Origin: Pterobdella sp. o SKG-2022
Taxonomy: Eukaryota > Annelida > Clitellata > Hirudinida > Piscicolidae
Assembly (NCBI GenBank): GCA_964035795.1
Contig: OZ038320.1
Location: 13,219,076 to 13,283,075 of the forward strand
Reading direction: 5' to 3'
DNA: 64,000 nt
Part shown: positions 12,300 through 37,908 of the stretch, in pieces
How the letters are laid out: every line of letters starts with the position of its first letter
Position numbering within the stretch: position 1 is the stretch's first letter
Made by a program: the position numbers and the translations under genes
The notes under the pieces: model-generated
Database searches by the model: none
What the model was told of the DNA's origin: nothing
What the model saw: only the letters and a program-made list of their open reading frames with translations

Positions 12300-13640
12300 A
12301 CTAGCCAGATTCCATCAACGCTACATCGCAACAAGTAAAGCCTCAGTGGTCTTGTCCGCGACTATGAAAAAGTTGAAACCCTGTCAACGATTCGTGGGCC
12401 GCCTTACCATTAGTCAAATAAAAACAATCCCTGAAGAAGCAATCTTCGCTGAGACAGACCTACCGACGATTGAAACGAGAGCAAACCAGCTACATGCTAC
12501 AGCCTACGAAAAGTTGAAGAGGTCAAAACCGTCAAACATGAGACACCAGATAGTTGAGCAAATAGTTATACATAAAACAAAGTCTAGGTGGCAAACAAAA
12601 GCAGGAGCAGTTTAGAGATAAATAATCGAAATCTTCAGCTTTTTTCAACAGCCAGAACTTTTTTCTCCGTAAATGAAAACAGATGGACAAATCTTTGAAA
12701 CAAGTGGCAGCAAATCAGAAGACGTAGAAGTCGACAAGAAATGAGTCTTGCAACGACTGGAAGAGAGATGGAACCTCCTCGACCTGGTTCTCTTCGAAGA
12801 CAAGTCAACAACGAGTGGTACAACATCAGGCGGTGGTAGAATCGTTGTTACTACCGGCCACCTTAACAACCCTTTTGTCCACCACACCCTTGCCATCCAA
12901 ACAGAATGTTAGTGTTTTTTTAGTGGAAACAAAAATAATAGTCCAGTTAGTATAGAAAAAGAACAAGCCCGGAAAGTCCAACTAATGAGCGACAATTTTA
13001 CTTCATATTCAGTGAGCACACCCTTCCCTACCGCGCAAAGAAAACGGCGAAGCTGACGTAAAGACTATCCAATTTGACCTTACTGTTCAAGGATGCCAGA
13101 TTACTTTCATTTGGTGTCCAAGCTATTGCGGAATCATGAGCAATGAGCTTGCAGACGTTGAGACAAAAAAAAAGGTGATACCGAAAAACAGCTGGCTGAT
13201 CATCATTACGACACGGTTGAAGACTTGATTAAAAACGGTTCGGCGTCCTATGCTCGAACACAGAAGATCTACGGAGATCAAGGAGCTAAGGTACAGATCA
13301 TCAAAGAAGAACCTAAAACAGAAGGAAAAGGCGACATTGAGCCGTCTGTGGTTTGACCATCACCTGATCTTCAAGTCTTGGCTGGCCAAAATCAAATACC
13401 ACTTGCAGAAAATGTGGACTAGGCAACAAGACTGCTAAAAATGCCATATATGACTGTCTACGCATCCACCGCCTATCTGCTGAATCACTCCCTCTTGATA
13501 ACATGTCCAGAGATTCAGTCTGTATACTTTCCATATAGATGAATGGCTATCCATGTCAGCCCCCTAACTCATCTTTCATTTTATTTCCACCGTTGGAATA
13601 AAACTTTCCTCGTTGCTCATTAAAAACATCAGCATACTGT
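12300..13640 (+). mobile_element. Decayed non-LTR retrotransposon with RNase H domain
   Basis: The frame 12346-12615 encodes 89 residues with the features of the end of a LINE reverse transcriptase (GRLTISQIKTIPEEAIF, LPTIETRANQLHATAYEKLK). This is the 'L-P-x-(I/L)-x-x-(R/E)-A-x-x-L ... A-x-E-K-L' segment that precedes the RNase H domain in I/Jockey/R1-like elements. Further frames, broken by shifts and stops, follow. Around 12780-12900 is a relic of the RNase H beginning (VTTGHLNNPFVHHTLAIQTE), and around 13330-13440 a relic of the C-terminal region (WFDHHLIFKSWLAKI). The island is less A+T-rich than its flanks. It cannot encode an active protein. The clade assignment is an inference from the order of the domains. 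Confidence 0.65.
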
Positions 13641-14100
13641 TGGTATTTTTTGTGTGGCGTCTGTAGGCTGTCTAGGTTTGACACAGAGTAGTAATATTAA
13701 AACTATGGCATTGTAGGTTTTGCATTTCATGCACAGTGGAATTCCTCTTACTGCAAATTTTTTTTTCAATCTTTCAAAAGCACTACTGGCTTTAGCAATT
13801 TGGGGTTTTTACTTCATCACCAATATTTTCAGAGCTAAAAAGTACGTGTCTTACATGAGTAAAGTTTTCTCTTGCCTGTAACTTCTGTCTCTCCCATGCA
13901 ATGAAAGTTTTGTGGAAAAGATTTTTTGGAGCAGGTTTAAACATTATCTTCGTTTCCACTGCGTTGATAGTCAAACCTGAATTTTCACATTTGATAAAAA
14001 CTGGCCCACCTTCCGAGATCTTGGCGTTTTACCATACTTTTCTTTTGAAGATCATGTCAAATGTTCCTTGGTCAGCTTGGAATCCACATTGACTCCGGGA
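13640..14100 (-). mobile_element. RTE-type LINE reverse-transcriptase fragment
   Basis: The minus strand shows QCGFQADQGTFDMIF near 14050-14092, the RTE motif usually written QCGFRxxRGTxDMIF, followed after an internal deletion by SGLTINAVETKIMFKPAP near 13920-13975. That corresponds to 'GLTINxxKTKVMxQPAP' just before the 'F-x-Y-L-G' segment, which appears as ENFTHVRHVLFSSENIGDEV near 13810-13865. Stops and the deletion show that it is dead. It lies immediately 3' of, and opposite in orientation to, the RNase H-bearing LINE relic. Confidence 0.75.
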
Positions 14101-14789
14101 GAGGCTGAATGCTTATAATCTCATTTCAAAATTCTTTGAAAGATTTTCACAAGTTTTAAATAAGCATTTTATTGAAAGTTTATAAAAAAATACTTTAAAA
14201 ATTTTGTACTGTTTCATTGCTCAAGGAAGAAATTATTCAAATATTGATTTATTTTTTAGTCGAAATACCAAGTTACTTTTTCGCTTTTAGATAGTAGCAG
14301 AATTGATTATTCTCATGGATTCAATCTTTAATGTTTTTCTAAGAAGTCAATTGTGTTATTTTTATTTAACCATTATAAAACCACGCTGATAACAGTTATA
14401 CAAAGTTGAAACCGCTATAATCCTATGGAATCTGAATAAATAAATTGAAAAATATGATATCCACCTTGAAAACTCAAATATAAACTTAAATAATTTTGAG
14501 CTATCAAGAGGAATGTAATTATCTAAAAAGTGTATCGACTTCACACTCATTATTGAAAATTCATTCAAGCATGGCTTCAAGATCGAATTTTCATCTCACT
14601 AAAATCGGTTCTCATAACAAGCTTTTAAAAAAATTTGAAACGTTTATCAGTTCTTAATTTATAAGTAAAAATGGTATATATAAAACCATTTTTTAATAAG
14701 TGAATACGAGTAACTTCAAAAATTAAAAGAAGTTTATAAAAAATTTATTGAAACTTTAAAAAAATGTAAACTATGAACTATTAACTGGA
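14101..14789. other. A+T-rich spacer, nothing recognised
   Basis: No exon, repeat unit or RNA gene could be supported between the RTE fragment and the coding relic. Confidence 0.5.
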
Positions 14790-15080
14790 AAGGGTCTTTT
14801 GATCGTAGATGCATTGATGAATTACTTCTCAACATGTTGGTTTCTATTTCATTGGTTGCTCCAGTAATTATGAAAGTATCAGCCGGAAACAAGCTTTTGG
14901 AGGTGAAGCAATGTTGGTCTAATTCTTTTCTATAGCTGTCACCAGTCTACGCATGATGTCGCGTATGATAACGCACCATCCGAATCTCTTCATCAGCTGG
15001 GTGTTTTTCAAAGATGACGACAGTTTTTTCTTCAGTAAGTGTCAAATGCAAAGTACAGTCAAATGCTCAGAAATTATCGT
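14790..15080 (-). pseudogene. Degenerate coding relic, unrecognised
   Basis: On the minus strand a frame of roughly 100 codons has balanced amino-acid composition (EEKTVVIFEKHPADEEIRMV, then a TAG, then SYRKELDQHCFTSKSLFPAD) in an otherwise A+T-rich low-complexity region. The single in-frame TAG sits in a plausible acceptor (gcgtag), so two exons are also possible. No family was recognised. It may be part of a mobile element or a decayed gene. Confidence 0.3.
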
Positions 15081-15300
15081 TTCATTAGCTTTCTAGTGTT
15101 TAACGAAACTGTCAAAAGTTAATGCGTAGAAGTTTTATTCTAACAACAAATGTAAAAGTTTTTGTTTTTTTTCAGCTAACAATCCAATAAAAGAGTGTTT
15201 TATTTGTGAATGGGATAAAAATTACAAGTCATGTTCGTAACTATTATCTTTTTACTGATTTTATAATTTTTTTTGAGACATCTTATGTATCTTTTTTTAA

Positions 15301-15516
15301 TTCAATTTTATTGATTTTTATCGTAAAATAAAAAAGATTTTAGATATATATATTTTTTCAAAAAACTAAAATTTTCGAAAAATTCAACTTTGTCATAATT
15401 CATTAAAACTAATGAAGTATGACAAAGTTGAATTTGTCAAAAATTTTAGGTTTTTGAAAAAACATATGTATCTAAAAGCTTCCTCATTTTACGATAAAAA
15501 TCAACAAAATTGATTT
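15301..15516. mobile_element. Foldback (palindromic) element 2
   Basis: The two arms are about 100 bases each. The left begins ttcaattttattgattttta and reaches caactttgtcataattcatt. The right runs back from aatgaagtatgacaaagttg to atcaacaaaattga. There are a few mismatches and a very short loop. No open reading frame is present. It resembles elements 1 and 3 in structure but not in sequence. Confidence 0.75.
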
Positions 15517-16854
15517 TATAATTAAAATATTAAATCTCTTTGAAAACTATTTTTGAGTTTTGTAAGTTTATGACTTTTTTTTATGAAAAACTTGAATTTC
15601 TTTTATTATCAGTTTTTTTACAAAAATAGGGCGTTAAAGATATATTCAAATATTTTTTAGTTCTGTAGATTTTGCTTTTTTTGATTGCTTGAAATATTTT
15701 TTTTAACTCAGTATAATTCAAAAAAACCTTGTTTTTCCATTGTTTCTCTATTGTTTTCTATGATTTTTTCATGCTTAAAATTATGATCTATTAATTTTTG
15801 TAAAAAAATCATCAATTACTCACTTTTTTCAACAATGCGGAACTATTTAACACACATTTTCATGGAGAAGTTTGAAAGATAAATACTATCTATATAAAAA
15901 CATATGTATTTGAACTTTTCAAAGCAAACCTTCTGAGTAGTTTTAACATCACTAGCTTCCGAAAAGAACCTCAAACTTCCGATGCGAATTTTACAATAAT
16001 CAACTGCTGTTGTGGAAAAACTCAATTCAATTCTGGTTGAACTCACGTGTCTTCAAGGGGTTCAATCGACATCATCAGACTTGAAAGACTTCATCGCTAC
16101 GCATTGTTAACTTCATGAAAAATATATGAAAACGAAAGATAGAAAATCGATGAAAAAAATTATTAAAGTTTATAATTTGAAAATAATCAACTTTTTGAAA
16201 AAAATGACTGCGCAACTGAAGAATATTTCGATTTATTTCGTTTAAGAATTTTTCAAGCACTTAATAAGATAAATATTCAATTTAAATATAAATTTTATTT
16301 GTGTCAGATTCAGTTTGCGAAAATAACTTTTTGCTTTCAAATTTATTTTTAATAAAAACTTTGTATTAAATAGTTTTTTACATGAAATGCCAAGTCATCT
16401 AAAGTAAAATAGTTTTATTTTATAGTTGAGTAGGTATAAACTTTCAGGCATTTTTTTCTTTGTTTTTGAAGATTATTATTTGAAGTTCTAAAAAAACACC
16501 GTGTTTAATTGTTAAGACCAACATATTACAATTTGAGCTGAGAATATTTTTATGCTAAATTTCAAGATTTATTTCATCCTTTAATTTTTCAAGAGATAAA
16601 TAAGAACTAAACATCATAAACTTTAAAACCATTTGATAAGAATTGATTAGAAAGAATATTGACAGAGAATAAAAGTTAATCGAACAATTACCCTTTGAGC
16701 AATTCATTTTAATTAAGAAGCAAAAACAAGCTATACTATTTTGATTTTTTATAAAATTCACAAGCGATGTGGCTCCTATAAAAGGTGCTTGCGTCAAAAA
16801 TAAACCCGCATTTTATGAGAATATTCAATTGAATTTGAATAATTCTCTGAGACA
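15517..16854. other. Spacer upstream of the TSR-array gene
   Basis: No exon was supported with consistent phase. A minus-strand block near 15930-16030 (VDYCKIRIGSLRFFSEASDV, flanked by a cag acceptor and a gtttgc donor) is exon-like but no partner exon joins it in frame. No clear TATA element was recognised directly before the ATG at 16855. Confidence 0.4.
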
Positions 16855-31857
<15,003 letters not shown>

Positions 31858-33594
31858 TGTCTTATTACATTTGGATGGCTGGTTGTATTATTTTATAATA
31901 TGGAGAAATATTTAGAACTTTATTGTTTTGAACTGATAATGACTTATGGCACCATAACAGGGGGCTACTACTGAGAAAGTCTAAAGTTATTGTGAATTCA
32001 TCCCAAAAGATTAATTTCATTTTGAATTTTCAGTTTCAGACTAAAATATTTTTCTTCATAAACATGTTGGTCTTTGGTTCAAAATATAAACTTGCAAAAA
32101 GTTAATCAAAAAAAAAAAATTTTTTCGTTGTATCAACTTTTGAAGTAAATTTAAATTTATTTTTGCTCTCAGAAAATAGCTCAAGTGCTTCAAATTGGCC
32201 TTACAGACAAAATACAAAATGTTTCATCGTATTGATTTATTATTTGAAGTTTAATTCTTTTTTTAATTTTCTAAATTTTTAATACATTTGGAAACCAATA
32301 CTCAAAGAATCAATTGAAGTAATAATAAATTGTGGATAATTAGAAGAATGAAAAAATCGGAACACAAGAATTTTGAAGCATCACCACTATCTAGCTATCT
32401 ATTTCAAACTGTCAATTTAAACAGTTTGAAAACTTATGGTAATGAAATTTATCATCTGTTAATTTTCATGATCAGATTTCATTTGCTTAGTAGGTATTAA
32501 AGATGAAATTAGCGTATTATTTCATAAAAAAATAAATAATATCCAAAAACTGTGATATATTTTCAATTTTTTAATGTTTAAAAGTTTTGAAATTATAAAG
32601 CTTTTCGAAAAAATATTTTTTTAAAAAAATCGTTTAAAATATGTTTCAAGTGTTTTTTGAATTGAATTTATTTTTAGTTTTATGCAATTTACAATTATCT
32701 TCAAGAAAATTTTCGTTCCAAACAGAAATGTATATATATTTTGATCATTTCAAATGATATCAATGCTATTATAAAAGTTCAAAGATGTATGAGTCGACTT
32801 TTCTTGTTGGAGAGATTTTATTTCAAGGTCAAACTTATTGGAAAATAAAGTCTATTTTAAAAAACAAATATATTAAAAATGGCTTATTTTGAAGTTGAAT
32901 AAAAAAAATTGTTAAAATACTTGATTGGAAACTAAATAAGACACAAGATTATACTTATGGAATAAACCTGTCTAAAAGTTCCATTATTTCGAAGATTAAA
33001 AACGAGAATTTTTTAAGCAATATACACTTTTTCCTTCACTTGAGCCATTTAAAAAAGCCTCAATGGGTCCAAGTTCCAGTCTATTGAGTAGTGTCGTCAA
33101 TACTTCGCTTTGTAACTTCAAGCTAAATTAAAAATATTAATTAAAATTATTGATGTTCCATTCATCGTCCATTAATATATCTAAAAACTGTTCATTAGAG
33201 AAAAAATTAACAAAATATTGGATGATTGAAACAGAATATTTAAGATTTTGATATTAATAAAAAAATGTTCAAAACTTCAAATCGCAATAGTTTTACCATT
33301 ATATAATAAGCCTAATAGAACTTTAAAAATTAAGGGTCTTGAAGAGTATGAACACTTGATACTTGATATTTAATATCCCAAGCGTTTCTCAAAACCAATA
33401 AGAGACTCTAATCATAGATTTTTAATAAACTATTGACATTTCTAGGTAACTTTTAAGCTATGCTTAGACGTGTATACTGAAACATTGACTTTTATAGAAT
33501 GAAATACATCCGGAAAACTAATGGTATATAAGAGGGCTGAAGTGGGGCATTTTATTTAGTAACTCTTTTCTAAGAAACTCTTCTCTAAGAAAAC
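31858..33594. other. Intergenic region between the TSR gene and the chitin-binding genes
   Basis: No exon or recognisable element was found in this A+T-rich stretch. A TATA-box-like tatataag at 33526-33533 precedes the next gene and is listed separately. Confidence 0.5.
33526..33533 (+). promoter_or_regulatory. TATA box of chitin-binding gene 1
   Basis: The sequence tatataag lies 62 bases upstream of the ATG at 33595, a distance that allows a normal short 5' leader. The paralogue has a similar atataag at 35868-35874. Confidence 0.5.
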
Positions 33595-35030
33595 ATGTTT
33601 TTCGTACTCGCAGGTTTCATAATAAGATCTTTCATTTTTATTGATGTTTTTCTATTTCCAATATTTTTCAAAGATTTTTAAAGAAATAAATCAATAGATT
33701 AACTGAATATTTAATTCAATTCACTTGTCCAAAAAATGCTCGTAAATAATAATTGAATGCTCTAAACCATTTAGCTATTGTTCTGTTGGCAACGCCTTCA
33801 CTGGCACAGATTGACTGCACAGGCAAGGAAGACGGACCTTACGGCATTGGATGCAAGTCATTCACTAAAGTACAGTTGTTTTTTCTATTATATTTTTTGT
33901 AAAAATTAGAAATTTGAACATCAGGTCGCTTTAAAAAGTGGTTTCAACTGCGCTTTCTTCGATATAAAAAGATAAAGATTTAGTTTCACTATGAAAATGT
34001 AGGAAAAAATACTAATTTAATTTTTAGTCTTAAAAATAAATTTAAAATATATTTTTGAACCGAGTTTCCATTTGAAAATACGCCTTTAACTTTTCTAGAT
34101 ACTTCAGTCTTGAACCATTAGTAATTTTTTCAATCTGATTTGCTTCGATTTCTAACCTAACAATGACCATGCCACAGTGCACTGGGGGCAAAGGTGAGAC
34201 AATCGAGTGTAAGATTGACGAAGTGTTCGACTCTGAAACCGGAGACTGCAACAAGTCAAAAGAATGTTTTTATTGATTATGATAACTTTAAACATTCAAA
34301 TAGGTTTTAAACACACCTGAACTCAGTGTTTAATAAAGCTCAAACTAATTGAATCAAACAATTTTGGTAAATGCCACAAAATATCAAACTTTTGATGTTT
34401 AAATATTTCATTTCTAAGAAATACATCATAAACTGTCAAATGAAGTATCATAATAATGAACATACAAAACGCCAATAAACATTCAAACTAAGTCAAATCT
34501 GACATAACAGAATCCAACAAGTCACTTCTCCTTGTGGATCTGTCCCAAAGTGCAAGGGCAGAGATGGCAGGTGAGTATGCCTCAACCAAAAAAAAAATTC
34601 AAAATGTTTAAGTATTTGCCTGGTTGTTTAATTAAGTTAAAAACAGCATGATAAAGGATTTCTTTTCACACAGATTCGCCTTTCCTAGTGATTGCAGATA
34701 CTTCATCACCTGTGATGCTGGTCGTTTCGTTGGCATCCAACAGTGCAGCAAAGATTTGAGTTAGCCCATGTTTCTATTTGAATGCTAACTAGTTTTACTA
34801 AATTTTAAAATTGGTTGTATAGTTTTAAAAAATGTTTAAAAAGATATATGTTTATAATTATTAACTAGAAATTTTTAATTATTCAATTTTTAATTATTTA
34901 ATAGTTAAAAATTTATTATTTGAATACAAACAATTCAATATAATTCAAAGTTGAGAACTTGGTTTTTGACGAATCTTTGCAAATTTGCAACTGGAAAGAT
35001 GCAGTCGCCAAGCCCTGCGGCAACTTGTAA
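33595..35030 (+). CDS. Small secreted chitin-binding protein 1 (two CBM14-like domains)
   Basis: Six exons: 33595-33613, 33775-33869, 34178-34254, 34511-34570, 34674-34759, 34951-35030, all in phase (1, 0, 2, 2, 1). The product is about 137 residues. It has the signal peptide MFFVLAAIVLLATPSLA, then one peritrophin-A-like domain (IDCTGKEDGPYGIGCKSFTK ... ETIECKIDEVFDSETGDC) and a second (CKGRDGRFAFPSDCRYFITC ... FVGIQQCSKDL, NLVFDESLQICNW). The cysteine spacing, the aromatic residues before the fourth Cys and the 'LVFDE..xxCxW' ending are those of chitin-binding type-2 domains. It probably binds chitin in a cuticle, tube, gut lining or similar matrix outside the cell. The gene after it is a close paralogue with the same exon plan. 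Exon boundaries 3-4 (AA|gtcaaa) and 6 (aaag acceptor) are the least certain. Confidence 0.85.
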
Positions 35031-35909
35031 AGAGGTAGCAAGCTCTTATTCCCTGAAGTCCTCATAAACAATTTTAAAGTATTGTTCAACATCATATGAA
35101 TAGGTTCAGTCCATAACGTTTTCCAACCTTATAATTTCCGGTTTTTAACTTCTATTATTTTTTCAGAAACTTTGGAATAAAAAGTTCTAATGGTGAAATA
35201 AATGATGTCGCAAAGATTTTGATTCAATATTCTGATTTCAATTTTGAACTCCCAATTCAATCACATTAATCAATTAACTCATTTTAATTTGTATTCGAAA
35301 ACATTTTTGATAATCAATAAAGCATTTTTTCACAATTTTTTAAACTAACACTTTAAAAAACGTTAACCTGCAAATTACCAACTTAAAATATCCATATAGT
35401 ATCAAATTTCATTAAAAGTTAAAAAGACAAAATAATATTAGCAAAATATTTTCGAAATGACAATTTTCTTAAATTATTTGAAAATTTATTGAACAATTTT
35501 TGATTAAAAACTCCAAGTTGCTCCAAAGTTCACAAAAATTTCAAATAAATCTGATCGTATGATTGCTTTCGAGACATACGTCGTCTGCCACTAATCGTGA
35601 AGTATATCTTAGTATCATATCAAAGATGAAAAACCAGCTCACTAATGAACAGTCAATTTCATAATGCTTCGATTGCATGTACAACATTGTTTTTATCGGA
35701 TAACAAAAAAACTTGAAATTTATATCAACTCTAATTTGACATTTCTAAGCCCCCCAACAACAACAAGCAATTTATCAAATTTTGATATGACAAGTACTAT
35801 TATTGAAAGCTTATTTAATTAGCCTGATCGGTGGTTAAACTGAATAGATTGCACTATGGGCCCTGTCATATAAGAACAGTGAACCATTGCTTTCAATAGT
35901 CATTTGAAA
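35031..35909. other. Spacer between the two chitin-binding genes
   Basis: It contains the 3' end of gene 1, with aataaa signals near 35176 and 35316, and the promoter of gene 2, with atataag at 35868-35874. No exon was seen. Confidence 0.5.
35868..35874 (+). promoter_or_regulatory. TATA-like box of chitin-binding gene 2
   Basis: The sequence atataag lies about 40 bases before the ATG at 35910, which would give a very short leader. It corresponds in position to the TATA box of gene 1. Confidence 0.4.
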
Positions 35910-37908
35910 ATGATATTTCTTCCCCTTTCAGGTTTTTTTTTCATTTTTTAAACTAATTCTTTTATTTAATAGTTTTTATAATTCAAGCTTCCAATTTTTA
36001 AATATCATTGAAGTTTTGTTTGTCTTAGATAAACTAACTCTTAAAAAGCCAGGTGCTCAAAATCTAAATTTAAAAACTTGACTAATTTTAACGACGTCAC
36101 AATTTCACAAGAAGGTTTTTCAATGTTAAATATTAAATGGTTATTTGAAAATTTAAAAAAATATAAAATAAAAATTAATCAAACTACCACTAATTATGCT
36201 TTTAAACAGCTAAAATTCTTTTTGACAGGGTTCAAAACTTAAGGATAAATATATTGTCTGAAGTTTAACTGGGTGTATCTCAAATGTTTTCATATCTCAC
36301 TTTATCTACATTTTCTAATCATTTTAGGTCCCATAGATAGATCCTATGAAGTTTATTGTCCATTATGTAGTATCAGACCTTGATAAATGTTTTATATATA
36401 AAATAAATATGTTTATCAGTACAACTTTGTAGACTTTAAAATCTTGAAATTCCTGCCACTATAATGATATTCGTTATTATACATCATTATATTTAATAAT
36501 GCGAAATTACTGAATATCATTTTATATTTTCTATTTTTTTAGTTTGTTAAAACATTCAAACGTTCTCCAAACCAAGGAGAAAAAAATTGAGAATTTTCAC
36601 CTTCACAATCTACCTATTAATTATCTGTACATATAATTTAAACTTTTGATTTGTCAGTTTTAAAGTAAACTTTTTATAAAAAATGTAACGAATTGAAGCT
36701 CAAAAATTATTTTTGATTATAAACCATTATAACAGTTCTGTGTCTTAGTGTCACGGGGGTTTTTTCGCAAGAGTTCTGTAGTAACAAAACAGACGGGACT
36801 TATGGAAAGGGATGTCTATCCTACTACCACGTCAGTGTATGTTTCAGCGTTTAATGAAGTATATTTCAATTATTCAAATAAATGCAGTGTGAAAACAGCA
36901 CAGAGCAAGTATTGAACTGTGGAGTAGATGAGATATATGACCATCTGCAACAAGGTTGCACTGAGTAAGTCTTAGCAATGCAATTGAATTGATTCAAATT
37001 CATCTTCATTTTTTGATTGAAAATATTAAAAGCCCGATAAAACTTCTTCAGTTTAAAGAGTGCGAAAATGCCGTGTGGGTGGCCTATTGATTGTACAAGA
37101 GGCGATGCAACGTGGGAGTTTTGACTCAGTTCAATAAAAATTTTAAAATTGATGAAAACTATTCATGAGAGTTAATTTATTTTATGAGTCATTTAAATTT
37201 TCAAAAGATTTATTTGTGCAGAAAAAATATTTTTGTTAATGTTTTTTGAGACACTGCTTCACCACAAAGGATCCGAGCCCTTCCTATCGATTGCAGGTTC
37301 TTTTACTCCTGTGTGATGGGCTTTTACTTCGGTCTTCAAAAATGCACCAAAGATTTGAGTTAGTTTGAATTTATATTGTTTTCATATTCTAAAAAAAGTA
37401 GGCAGCTTATAATTTGAAGAAATGTTGTCAGTATTTGAAGTGAGATTACCACTTAGCTAGTGTCGTATTTTAAAAAATAATATAGAAACTGTATAATTTT
37501 TTATATATTAAAATAACTATTATAAATTTTGTTTTTATTCTTTTATGGAATTTAGTTAGGCATTTTAATTATAAGAATGTTGATAATTTTATATCAATAT
37601 GACATACAAGTGGGCAATCTAAGATTTTTTGATCGATTTTTCTAAAAATTTATTCATTTAAATTTCATCACATTTCAAAATATCAAAATTCCCATATCAA
37701 TACAAAGCTCTATTGTTTTGTCCCACAAATAAGGTGATTTCTTCTCCACCCACCCTGTCGTAATCGGTTTCTTGAAAGGCTTTATCATCAATGTGAAACA
37801 AGTAAATTTTTATTTTGCTTGTTTTCAGATCCGAATTTAGTGTTTGATGAGAGCATCATGGTGTGTAACTGGAAGCAAGCGGTAGCTAAGCCATGTGGGA
37901 GTTTTTGA
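35910..37908 (+). CDS. Small secreted chitin-binding protein 2 (two CBM14-like domains)
   Basis: Six exons: 35910-35931, 36736-36830, 36888-36964, 37052-37111, 37270-37358, 37829-37908, with the same phases as gene 1. Exons 2, 3 and 4 have identical lengths in both genes (95, 77 and 60 bases). The signal peptide is MIFLPLSVLCLSVTGVFS. Domain 1 starts EFCSNKTDGTYGKGCLSYYH followed by CENSTEQVLNC. Domain 2 has CRFFYSCVMGFYFGLQKC and NLVFDESIMVCNWKQAVAKP, ending CGSF. It is clearly a tandem duplicate of gene 1, which ends AVAKPCGNL. Despite the shared gene plan the two proteins differ at most positions, so the duplication is not recent. Expected role: chitin binding in an extracellular matrix. 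Confidence 0.85.

Noticed and set aside
15930..16046. Minus-strand exon SLRFFSEASDVKTTQK with splice sites
   Set aside because: No neighbouring exon joins it in frame; every tried joint gives a stop codon.
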